A stretch of 15,436 nucleotides of DNA from JBCCTX01 sp964468435 (lineage in GTDB: Bacteria > Bacteroidota > Bacteroidia > J057): positions 1 to 15,436 of the forward strand of contig CAYXVE010000085.1 of the NCBI GenBank assembly GCA_964468435.1, given 5' to 3'. A program made the translations under genes and the position numbers. The notes beneath the pieces were generated by a model. The model was not told the DNA's origin. It did no database searches and saw nothing but the letters and a program-made list of their open reading frames with translations. Below, piece by piece: positions 6,474-13,566 of the stretch; the stretch's first letter is position 1, and the number at the start of each line of letters is the position of its first letter.

Positions 6474-8627
6474 ATGAAAACTTTGCATACATCCCTTTCG
6501 AGGAGAAAATTTCTCAAGACCAGTAGTGGTATTACCTTTGGAATTACTGCTGTAGCCCTGTTGCCCAACTGGGCTACAGGAAGCGAAACTGCTTCAAAGA
6601 ATGAGCGTAAGCAAGTCAATGCCTGGGTACATATCCAGCCTGATGGAAAGATCATTATCTACAATCCCGCTGCTGAGATGGGACAGGGTTCGATGACGGC
6701 ATTACCTGTGATCTTCGCAGAGGAGATGGATGCTGATTGGGCTAATATTACGGTTGAGCACTCTCCCATAGATGTGGATACATACGGTCTTAAGCGCTGG
6801 GGGGATCGAAAGATCATGCTTACGGTAGGTAGTTTTACGGTTAAAAGCTATTTTGACATATTGCGCCAGGCAGGTGCTCAGGCCCGATATATTTTGCTGT
6901 ACAGCGTCGCAAAAGCCTGGGAGGTTCCTATGAACGAACTACATACAGAACCCAGCAAGGTCGTTCATCAAACAAGTGGTAAGATCATAGGCTATGGTGA
7001 GATCGTAGAGATTATCGATTTCCCGGCTGATATTCCGGAGATCCCGGCTGAGCAAATGAAGCGTCCGGAGGATTTCCGGCTGATCGGTACCGTAATGCCA
7101 CGCTTTGACATTCCTGCCAAAGTCGATGGCTCAGCGAAATTTTCCATTGATGTGAAAGTACCTGGAATGGTATACGCAGCTATGGAGCGCGGTAAGGTTC
7201 ACGGTGCCAAGCCTAATCTGACCAACAGAGATGAAATCATCAGGATGGATGGAGTCGAAGAGGTAGTAGAAATGGAATACGGAGTAGGGGTGGTAGCCAA
7301 AAGGGTGGAACAGGTATTGGCAGCCAAAAAAATGTTGAAAATTGACTGGAATGATGACGTGAGTGCAAAATCCCACCATTGTCAGCAAGCTTATGATCAG
7401 TATGCAGCTGTGGAAGAGAAGGGTGAAATGCTGAAAGAGGAGGGAAATTTTGAGGAAGCAGAGAATTCAGCAGCTAAAATTTACGAAGCCAATTATCAAA
7501 ATGACTATGTATATCACGCTCAGATGGAGCCGTTGAATGCGATTGCTTCTGTGGCTCCTGATGGAACAAGCGCAGAAATATGGGCAGGTACTCAAAATGC
7601 GGGTACTGTAGCCCTCACAGTAGCCGACATGCTGGGAATAGATGAGTCAGATATTACCTTTCATCCGCATTATCTGGGCGGAGGACTGGGGAGAAGGTCT
7701 GTACATGATTACATCGAAGAGGCTGTAATCTTGTCTAAGGAAGTAAAAAAGCCTGTGAAGCTGATCTGGACACGTGAAGATGATTTAACTTATGGAAAAT
7801 ATCGTCCATTGTCGCTTCAGCGCATGAAGGCCACTGTAGATGAGCAGGGTAAGCTGACTGGCTTTTCACATATTATCGTCGGAGATGGTTCCAATTTACT
7901 CGCTAGTGGCGCCAGGAATGAATTTTATGATATTCCCTATCAGCATCTAGAGTTGCGTACGGTAGATACCGGTATACGCCTGAAGCATTGGCGTTCGGTG
8001 GGGCATGGTCCCAACAAGTTTGCTATTGAGTCGTTCATCGATGAGATAGCATTAGGTCAAGGAGTCGATCCGCTGGAGTTTCGTCGTAGGCTGATGAAGC
8101 CTTACCCACGGGCTTGGAAGGTGGTGGAGACGGTTGCGGAGATGGCCAATTGGAGTGCCAAGATGGAGGAGGGCAGAGCCAAGGGGCTTGCCTTTGGCGA
8201 GCGAAGTGGCGCGCTGTGCGCGGGCGCGTGCGAGCTATCTGTCGACCGCGAAACCGGAAAGATCCGGATACACAGGTTCTGGTCGGCCGTAGATGCCGGG
8301 ATCGTCGTCCAGCCCGACAATGTCGTGGCGCAAATGGAAGGCGGTATCTTGATGGGTATTAGTAGTGTTCTGCTGGAGCGTATCACCATCAAGGCTGGTG
8401 AGATTCAGGAATCGAACTTTCACAACTATCGATTGCTTCGCTTCGAAGACGTACCTGAAAGCATAGATATCGAAATCATTCCATCGATGGAATCCCCACA
8501 GGGGATTGGCGAGGCCAGCCTGCCTGTGGTAGGGGGATCCATCTCGAATGCATTTGCAGCATTAACTGGAAAACGGTTACGGCATTTGCCGTTTACGGCA
8601 GAGCGGGTGAAAGATATTTTGGGGTAG
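6474..8627 (+). CDS. Molybdopterin-binding large subunit of an IorAB-type hydroxylase, Tat-exported
   Basis: The catalytic subunit (717 residues) should hydroxylate an aldehyde or N-heterocycle at a molybdenum-cytosine-dinucleotide-type cofactor. The frame is open further upstream, but the ATG at 6474 is chosen because it comes five bases after the small-subunit stop and gives a perfect twin-arginine signal, SRRKFLK (residues 9-15), followed by a hydrophobic stretch. The Tat signal implies folded export of the complex with its partner to the periplasm. Seen in sequence: NPAAEMGQGSMTALP (substrate/cofactor loop), AGTQNAGT, the GGGLGRRS loop (FGR is commoner in the family), and the catalytic Glu in QGIGEASLP (about residue 680). 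A segment around 8161-8340 is markedly richer in GC than the rest of the gene. No XdhC/MocA-type maturation gene lies in this window. Confidence 0.9.
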   Translation: MKTLHTSLSRRKFLKTSSGITFGITAVALLPNWATGSETASKNERKQVNAWVHIQPDGKIIIYNPAAEMGQGSMTALPVIFAEEMDADWANITVEHSPIDVDTYGLKRWGDRKIMLTVGSFTVKSYFDILRQAGAQARYILLYSVAKAWEVPMNELHTEPSKVVHQTSGKIIGYGEIVEIIDFPADIPEIPAEQMKRPEDFRLIGTVMPRFDIPAKVDGSAKFSIDVKVPGMVYAAMERGKVHGAKPNLTNRDEIIRMDGVEEVVEMEYGVGVVAKRVEQVLAAKKMLKIDWNDDVSAKSHHCQQAYDQYAAVEEKGEMLKEEGNFEEAENSAAKIYEANYQNDYVYHAQMEPLNAIASVAPDGTSAEIWAGTQNAGTVALTVADMLGIDESDITFHPHYLGGGLGRRSVHDYIEEAVILSKEVKKPVKLIWTREDDLTYGKYRPLSLQRMKATVDEQGKLTGFSHIIVGDGSNLLASGARNEFYDIPYQHLELRTVDTGIRLKHWRSVGHGPNKFAIESFIDEIALGQGVDPLEFRRRLMKPYPRAWKVVETVAEMANWSAKMEEGRAKGLAFGERSGALCAGACELSVDRETGKIRIHRFWSAVDAGIVVQPDNVVAQMEGGILMGISSVLLERITIKAGEIQESNFHNYRLLRFEDVPESIDIEIIPSMESPQGIGEASLPVVGGSISNAFAALTGKRLRHLPFTAERVKDILG

Positions 8628-8868
8628 TATCATCCGCTAGCTTGGGCCCCTCAGCACAAACTGCTGTGGCTTAAAGCTATACTGAGTCTTGGTATAAGTG
8701 GCTATTTTAATTATAGAAGCCTTTCATAAGTAGGATAATAGGATAGCATGAATTTTTTTAGCGAGTATTTTCCCCTGATTAAAATAGTTGCTGGTTAAAC
8801 CTATTTAAATTAAGTGTCCACAAGTCTTCTTATTTTGCAAAATTCATTTAAGGTATCATTTCTAAAAG

Positions 8869-9912
8869 CTAATACCTCCATTTTTTGGCAATCTGAACAA
8901 GCGAAAGCATGATCGGCACTTCAATAAGCACTCCTACCACAGTAGCTAAGGCTGCCCCGGAATTCAACCCAAACAATGCAATGGCAACTGCCACAGCCAG
9001 TTCGAAGAAATTGCTAGCCCCTATCATGGCTGCAGGGGCGCAAGTGGCATAGTTGAGTTTCAGATATTTTCCCGCAAACCAACTGGTAAAAAAGATGAAG
9101 TAAGTTTGAATGGTAAGCGGTATAGCAATAAGCAAAATGTGTAGCGGATTATCCAAAATTTGCGTGCCCTGGAAGGCAAACAACAACACCAAGGTGGTGA
9201 GCAAAGCTATAATGGAAAATGGCTTTAATCGGGGTAAAAACCGCTCTTTGAGCCATAATTCCCCCTTTTTCTTGACAATCGACCGATTGGTCAGATAGCC
9301 TGCCACCAGTGGGATCACCACAAAGGTGACCACAGAAGTCACCAGTACATTATAGGGTACACGAAAGTCGGTAATACCCAACAAAAGCTGCACAATGGGC
9401 ACAAAAGCCACCAGCAGTATCAAATCGTTTACCGAAACCTGCACAAGTGTATAGTTGGGGTCGCCTTTGCTCAGATAGGACCACACAAATACCATGGCCG
9501 TGCAGGGTGCCGCTCCGAGCAATATTGCACCGGCGATGTATTCATCGGCTTGCTCAGGAGTGATCAACGTACTGTACAAATAATCAAAAAATATCCAGGC
9601 GAAAAACGCCATAGTAAAGGGCTTTACCAACCAATTGACAACCACGGTAAGTCCTAACCCCCTTACATTTTTACCCGCTTTCTTCAGCGAACTAAAGTCT
9701 ACCTGCACCATCATGGGGTAGATCATCATCCAGATGAGGATGGCAACCGGGATGTTTACGTGTGATATCTCCCAAGAGGAAATCACTTCCATCTCTTTGC
9801 CGAAAAGAGCTCCTAATCCGATACCTACTACGATACATATCAGCACCCAGAGGGTGAGGTATTTTTCAAAAAAACTGATTCCTACATCTTCTGATTTTGT
9901 GTTTCTCATCAT
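8869..9912 (-). CDS. acr3: ACR3-family arsenite efflux transporter
   Basis: This inner-membrane carrier pumps arsenite (as arsenous acid/arsenite, proton coupled) out of the cell. The 347-residue protein has about ten hydrophobic segments. It shows both ACR3 signatures: GAAPCTAMVFVWSYL with the essential Cys137, and PAAMIGASNFFELAVA with the conserved Glu304. A VNWLVKPF motif (93-99) is also typical of the family. Two ATG codons stand together at the start; the first is used. It is the last gene of the main arsenic cluster, 17 bases after the histidine phosphatase gene, and so probably cotranscribed with it. It removes the product of the ArsC reductases. Such genes are often named arsB in annotation, though the family is unrelated to E. 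coli ArsB. Confidence 0.96.
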   Translation of the reverse strand: MMRNTKSEDVGISFFEKYLTLWVLICIVVGIGLGALFGKEMEVISSWEISHVNIPVAILIWMMIYPMMVQVDFSSLKKAGKNVRGLGLTVVVNWLVKPFTMAFFAWIFFDYLYSTLITPEQADEYIAGAILLGAAPCTAMVFVWSYLSKGDPNYTLVQVSVNDLILLVAFVPIVQLLLGITDFRVPYNVLVTSVVTFVVIPLVAGYLTNRSIVKKKGELWLKERFLPRLKPFSIIALLTTLVLLFAFQGTQILDNPLHILLIAIPLTIQTYFIFFTSWFAGKYLKLNYATCAPAAMIGASNFFELAVAVAIALFGLNSGAALATVVGVLIEVPIMLSLVQIAKKWRY

Positions 9913-9929
9913 TTTATTTTTATTTCAGC

Positions 9930-10433
9930 TCAATATTCGATTACTTCTACAAGGGCGGTATCTCCTTGCCTCTCCACTTTGAAGATTTTATCATACTCAT
10001 GAGTTCCCAGACTTTCCTGAGGTCTTTTACCATCCAGGTATTCGATCATCGGCAGTAAGTTGTCGCCATGTCCACAAATAACCACAGTTTTACCTTGATA
10101 ACTAACCAGGATTTCCTCTATCATGGGTGACCATTGGTGCCATTCATAGTTTTGGATAGAAAGATTTTTGTCTATAGCCAGGGGCTCTACTGTATTCATG
10201 TTCCTTTGGTAGCTAGTGGAATAGACCGCATCGATCGATACATCTGCCAATAGCTTTTTCAACTTTTCGGCACGCTGCTCACCCTCAAGGGTTAAGGGCG
10301 GATCTTCATTTTGGTTCTGCATGGTATTGTTTTCTTCTTTTTCTGCATGCCTTACCAGATATAAGGTTGTTGATTGATCCTGGCATGAAAGAAATAATAA
10401 AAGCATTAATAAAATAACCCCCGAATGTTTCAT
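9930..10433 (-). CDS. Histidine phosphatase superfamily lipoprotein in the arsenic cluster
   Basis: A 167-residue phosphoglycerate-mutase/SixA-like phosphatase. The frame is open further upstream, but the ATG at 10433 gives a lipoprotein signal (MKHSGVILLMLLLFLSC, lipid Cys17), so the protein should sit on the periplasmic face or outer membrane. Seen in sequence: LVRHAEKEEN with the phospho-acceptor His29, LTLEGEQRA, YSTSYQRNMNT (the second Arg) and the C-terminal GHGDN with the second catalytic His. All core catalytic residues are therefore present. It lies between arsC (211 bases upstream) and acr3 (17 bases downstream). Members of this superfamily remove phosphate from small molecules or phosphohistidine; a role in arsenic handling is only inferred from position. 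It could be a phosphate scavenger that helps when arsenate competes with phosphate. Confidence 0.85.
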   Translation of the reverse strand: MKHSGVILLMLLLFLSCQDQSTTLYLVRHAEKEENNTMQNQNEDPPLTLEGEQRAEKLKKLLADVSIDAVYSTSYQRNMNTVEPLAIDKNLSIQNYEWHQWSPMIEEILVSYQGKTVVICGHGDNLLPMIEYLDGKRPQESLGTHEYDKIFKVERQGDTALVEVIEY

Positions 10434-10644
10434 ATCTAAATAAATCTCTAGTTTAAGTGTTCTTTTTGATTCCATCATTTGCTGCATGGTATTTTGCCAA
10501 GCATGTGCGACTATCTATACAGGGTTCCACGGACTGCTTAGGGGTGGTGTGTAGCTCAGATTCAAATGGTTTAGATCCATCACCGTATAATTATTATAAA
10601 TGACAGTTGCGGAAATATTTATCCGTCACTAATGATTGCATGCT
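10434..10644. other. Intergenic gap inside the arsenic cluster
   Basis: This is the only long gap in the cluster. It contains no copy of the ArsR-type operator and no convincing -33/-7 pair. A short dyad, CGGA (10610-10613) with TCCG (10622-10625) inside TGAC...GTCA, could fold after the arsC stop as a weak attenuator. Whether acr3 is transcribed from the upstream operator or from a hidden promoter here cannot be decided by reading. Confidence 0.35.
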
Positions 10645-11271
10645 TCATGAGGTGAGTTTAGAAAAAGTGTACATCATCTCCTTTGCAATTTCCCTACACA
10701 GCTCGTCGTATTTTTTACCCTGCTGAGGATTGTCGTCGTATTCTTTTGGATCATTATAAGGAAGGGAAATTCTTTTTGAGGCGCCAGGGATGAATGGGCA
10801 GTTTGCATCTGCATGAGAGCATGTCATCACTGCAGCAAATCCACTTTGCACATTGAAGCTGTCATCATAGGTTTTTGAAAAGCCAATGACTGCGGGCTCA
10901 TCAGGATGATATTTGATAGCGTATAAAGAATTATTTCCTTCGGATAGCTTTTTTATTTCCAGACCGGCCTTCTCCAGGGCATGAACAGCCATATGATACA
11001 TGGCAGTAGCTTCTGTACCTCCCGAGTAGGCATAAACATTGTTAATTCCATAATGAAAGGCAGCCGCCTGCGCCCAAATCTGGGACAAATGACTTCTTCT
11101 GGAATTATGCGTGCAGATGAAGATCAGGTCGGCCTTGCCCTTTTGCTGTAGATTGGTGTGTACAAAAGTCATGAGCTGCTCTAGCACAGCTTTCCGTTCT
11201 GCAGGGACTTGGTCAAATTCTGACTTAACTGCATTCATGTATTGTTCAAGTGGTAATGTATTCATACTCAC
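10645..11271 (-). CDS. arsC: Cytoplasmic ArsC-like arsenate reductase (LMW tyrosine phosphatase fold)
   Basis: The enzyme should reduce arsenate to arsenite with electrons from thioredoxin or a small thiol. The 208-residue protein has an extra helical N-terminal segment of about 45 residues before the catalytic core. The phosphate loop is CTHNSRRS (Cys53, Arg59, Ser60), compared with CTGNSCRS in B. subtilis and S. aureus ArsC. The core then follows the family: YSGGTEA (82-88), and CSHADANCP with Cys151 and Cys158, which match the two shuttle cysteines (82 and 89) of those enzymes, and NDP (173-175). There is no signal peptide, so it acts in the cytoplasm. It starts four bases after the DsbD-like gene. 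The lipoprotein encoded two genes upstream is a clear paralogue. Because all three redox cysteines are present, arsenate reduction is more likely than pure tyrosine phosphatase activity. Confidence 0.88.
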   Translation of the reverse strand: MSMNTLPLEQYMNAVKSEFDQVPAERKAVLEQLMTFVHTNLQQKGKADLIFICTHNSRRSHLSQIWAQAAAFHYGINNVYAYSGGTEATAMYHMAVHALEKAGLEIKKLSEGNNSLYAIKYHPDEPAVIGFSKTYDDSFNVQSGFAAVMTCSHADANCPFIPGASKRISLPYNDPKEYDDNPQQGKKYDELCREIAKEMMYTFSKLTS

Positions 11272-11275
11272 TAGT

Positions 11276-12625
11276 TTATTCTGAGAGAAACAAGGCCATA
11301 TCCTCGGTTTTCAGATAATCACTCGTTTTATACAGCATATTGCCGTCTGTATCCGTAATCACAAAGAAAGGCAGTCCTACTTTAAGTTCTGGGAAGCGTG
11401 GATCTTCTTTATAAACTTGAAATTCCTCAGAAGTATCATAAACTTTATAGAGTACTGCATTTTGAAGTGCGTCGTTGAGTTTTTGGTCTTCAGTGGTAAG
11501 CTTTTCAAAAGCTTTGCAGTTAGTACACCAGCTCCCATAAAAGTCAATAAAGACTTGTTTTCCTTGTTTTTTAGCAGCTTTGTAAGCCTGATCTTTGTCA
11601 ATGTACCAGGTGAGATTTCCTTTTTGTTCTGTGAAATCATCTGAAGTTGTACTTGACACAGCGGTTTTTACGGCAACACTTTGTGGAGCAAAAGATCTAA
11701 ACAGCATTAACCCCCCAACAACGGCAGCCAATGTATAAAGGGCATTTCGCATCTTCTGATGCGGAAATAATTCCTTTTTTTGGAGATTATATGCAGCCAG
11801 AATTAATATGAATGCCCCGGCAGCAATACCAAAGACCGTTGATTCTTCAAAACCATATCCCAACAGACCCTTTTCCAGGTAACCGTAGGAAAAATAGATA
11901 ATCAAAGTAGCAAACCCATATTGTACATACCTCATCCATTTTCCCGATTTTGGCAATTTTGCTCCCAAAACACCCAATAAAAGGAATGGAGTTCCCACAC
12001 CTACCCCAAAAACAAATAGCTTTAATGAAGCGCCTAAAATAGATGCCAAATTCACTTCTGTAGTGTTAGCGGCAATACCAATCAATATACTTACTACGAC
12101 TGGACCTACACAAGCTGAAGAAAGCAGTCCAGCACTAAGCCCCATGAGGTAAGTACCCGTTGTCCCTTTTTGCTTAGTATCACCCGAGGAGCCGGAGAAA
12201 ATGGGGAGATATAGTAAATCTGCTGAAGATAATCCTAGTAATACAAGTATTACACTAATCAATAAGTTGGTGAAGGGGTAGCGTAAAACCTCATTAAAGG
12301 CTCCGCCCGTAGTTCCTGCAATAATACCGAACATTAAGTACATGGAAACAATTCCCAGGAAATAAACCATGGGATGAAGTGCTTTTTTACGGGCATCTCC
12401 TCTTGCCTTAAGAATATTGATTGTGATAGGATATAAGGGGTATACGCAAGGAAGTAAGCTGGCAGCCAGACCACCCACTAACAGAAAGAAGTAAGATAAG
12501 ACTGAGTTGTTATCTGCGGTCAGTTGCTGCCCGACCCAATCGTTCATCTCAGATATGAAAGATGCGGCATAAGTGGGAGTAGCTCCCACTAATGCCAGCA
12601 TGAAAATAAAAATTGATTTCTTCAT
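11276..12625 (-). CDS. CcdA/DsbD-like transmembrane electron carrier with C-terminal thioredoxin domain
   Basis: The protein should carry electrons from cytoplasmic thioredoxin across the inner membrane to its own extracytoplasmic thioredoxin domain. Layout of the 449 residues: signal peptide (1-20, ending TYA), a short linker, a CcdA-type membrane domain (about 43-315) with the redox pair Cys60 (SLLPCVYP) and Cys172 (SACVGP), then a thioredoxin domain (about 335-449) with WCTNC (Cys367, Cys370) and the cis-proline in VGLPF. The N-terminal alpha domain that E. coli DsbD uses to hand on electrons is missing, so the thioredoxin domain must reduce clients directly. It is nine bases downstream of the ArsC-like lipoprotein and four bases upstream of cytoplasmic arsC, which makes those its likely partners; the lipoprotein is the topologically possible one. 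It could also serve general periplasmic thiol repair. Confidence 0.9.
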   Translation of the reverse strand: MKKSIFIFMLALVGATPTYAASFISEMNDWVGQQLTADNNSVLSYFFLLVGGLAASLLPCVYPLYPITINILKARGDARKKALHPMVYFLGIVSMYLMFGIIAGTTGGAFNEVLRYPFTNLLISVILVLLGLSSADLLYLPIFSGSSGDTKQKGTTGTYLMGLSAGLLSSACVGPVVVSILIGIAANTTEVNLASILGASLKLFVFGVGVGTPFLLLGVLGAKLPKSGKWMRYVQYGFATLIIYFSYGYLEKGLLGYGFEESTVFGIAAGAFILILAAYNLQKKELFPHQKMRNALYTLAAVVGGLMLFRSFAPQSVAVKTAVSSTTSDDFTEQKGNLTWYIDKDQAYKAAKKQGKQVFIDFYGSWCTNCKAFEKLTTEDQKLNDALQNAVLYKVYDTSEEFQVYKEDPRFPELKVGLPFFVITDTDGNMLYKTSDYLKTEDMALFLSE

Positions 12626-12634
12626 ATATTAGGA

Positions 12635-13408
12635 TCATCCATTTACCTGTGAAAACAAGTAAAATTCTTCAGTTGCTATTTGCTTACAGCGTTCGTCATA
12701 TGTAGCTGTCTCTTCAGGCGTTCCGTCAGATACCTTGGGATCTACATAGGGAATAGCAATTCGCATTGAAGCCCCTTCAACTGTTGGGCAATTTTTATCT
12801 GCGTGTGAGCAAGTCATCACAGCTACGAAGTTTTCCTGAGGATTTTTTTCGTGCGTGTATTTTTTGGAAAATGCTTCTACCTCAGGTCTATCTTCTGCAT
12901 AGGATACAAGATAAATTGGGTTTTCACCTTCAGTTTTTGGTTCTATTTGGAAGCCGGCTCTTTTCAAACATGCAACAGAGCGAGGGTTAAATGCCGTTGA
13001 TTCTGTTCCTCCAGAGTAGGTTGAAACGCCTTTAATGCCATAGTAATCAGCTGCGACCATACCCCATAATTGCGACATGTGGCTTCTTCTAGAATTGTGT
13101 GTGCAGATGTAGGTGATTTTGGCTTCTTCGTTGGCACCCGATTTAGACTTGATAAACAAGGCTAGCTTCTTCAATTGCTTTTTTCGTTCCTCATCAATGC
13201 TATCAAAATCTTTTACCACTTCGGCAATGTAAGCATTGATTTCTGGGTAGTACGCGTTGTTAGATTCACTTGTTGCTGAAACTACTTGAACGGGTGTTTC
13301 GCCTTGGAACTCATCCTGATTTTCAGAGGATTGCTTGTTATTTTCTGCTTTCTGACTACAGGAAACTATCAAAGTAGCCATACTTACAATAAGTGCGATT
13401 CGTTTCAT
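12635..13408 (-). CDS. ArsC-like lipoprotein (LMW tyrosine phosphatase/arsenate reductase fold outside the inner membrane)
   Basis: A 257-residue paralogue of the neighbouring ArsC with an added lipoprotein signal: MKRIALIVSMATLIVSC, with lipid Cys17, then a polar linker rich in N, Q, S and E (18-50). The catalytic part keeps the whole set of ArsC residues: CTHNSRRS (Cys102, Arg108, Ser109), YSGGTES (131-137), CSHADKNCP (Cys200, Cys207) and YVDP (221-224). It should be fully folded and active in the periplasm or at the cell surface. It is the first gene after the operator at 13534-13549 and lies nine bases before the DsbD-like gene. The simplest reading is an extracytoplasmic arsenate reductase that receives electrons from that protein. 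Alternatives are a surface phosphatase, or an arsenate sensor. The signal and the catalytic cysteines are seen; the function is inferred. Confidence 0.85.
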   Translation of the reverse strand: MKRIALIVSMATLIVSCSQKAENNKQSSENQDEFQGETPVQVVSATSESNNAYYPEINAYIAEVVKDFDSIDEERKKQLKKLALFIKSKSGANEEAKITYICTHNSRRSHMSQLWGMVAADYYGIKGVSTYSGGTESTAFNPRSVACLKRAGFQIEPKTEGENPIYLVSYAEDRPEVEAFSKKYTHEKNPQENFVAVMTCSHADKNCPTVEGASMRIAIPYVDPKVSDGTPEETATYDERCKQIATEEFYLFSQVNG

Positions 13409-13533
13409 TTTCTAAAGTTATTTTGAGTAATTTTTATTTTGCTATAATTATTTGAGTAGTAACTCCCTATGTCTTCTAAGGTTATTTGAGCTTGATACCA
13501 TATGATCATATCTTACTTATAGTTACTTATGTT
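13409..13533 (-). promoter_or_regulatory. Leader of the main arsenic operon with triple direct repeat and palindrome
   Basis: The stretch between operator site C and the ArsC-lipoprotein start is about 125 bases. It holds three imperfect copies of a 17-18 bp element at 13410-13427, 13440-13456 and 13474-13490 (for example TTCTAAGGTTATTTGAG and TTCTAAAGTTATTTTGAG), 30-34 bases apart, or about three helical turns. A perfect 12-bp palindrome, ATATGATCATAT, lies at 13500-13511. These suggest a second regulator or a structured leader RNA. Confidence 0.5.
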
Positions 13534-13549
13534 ATTGCAATATTACGAT
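13534..13549 (-). promoter_or_regulatory. ArsR-type operator of the main arsenic operon (site C)
   Basis: ATTGCAATATTACGAT on the plus strand is the most symmetric of the four sites (half-sites ATTGCAAT and ATCGTAAT on opposite strands). It lies between arsR2 and the ArsC-lipoprotein gene and covers a TAATATTG -7-like box on the minus strand. No TTTG is seen at the right distance. From here transcription would carry a leader of roughly 115-125 bases. The operator role is inferred from the repeated motif. Confidence 0.7.
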
Positions 13550-13566
13550 ACTGTTAAGAAAATTTT

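Noticed and set aside
8114..8423. Alternative open frames on both strands in the GC-rich part of the molybdenum subunit gene
   Set aside because: They arise from the local base composition; the main frame carries the family motifs throughout.
8678..8696. Hairpin TATAC/GTATA after the molybdenum subunit gene as a terminator
   Set aside because: Only five pairs and no clear T-run follows.
10434..10487. Longer N-terminus for the histidine phosphatase
   Set aside because: The extra 18 residues are charged and precede a clean lipoprotein signal that starts at 10433.
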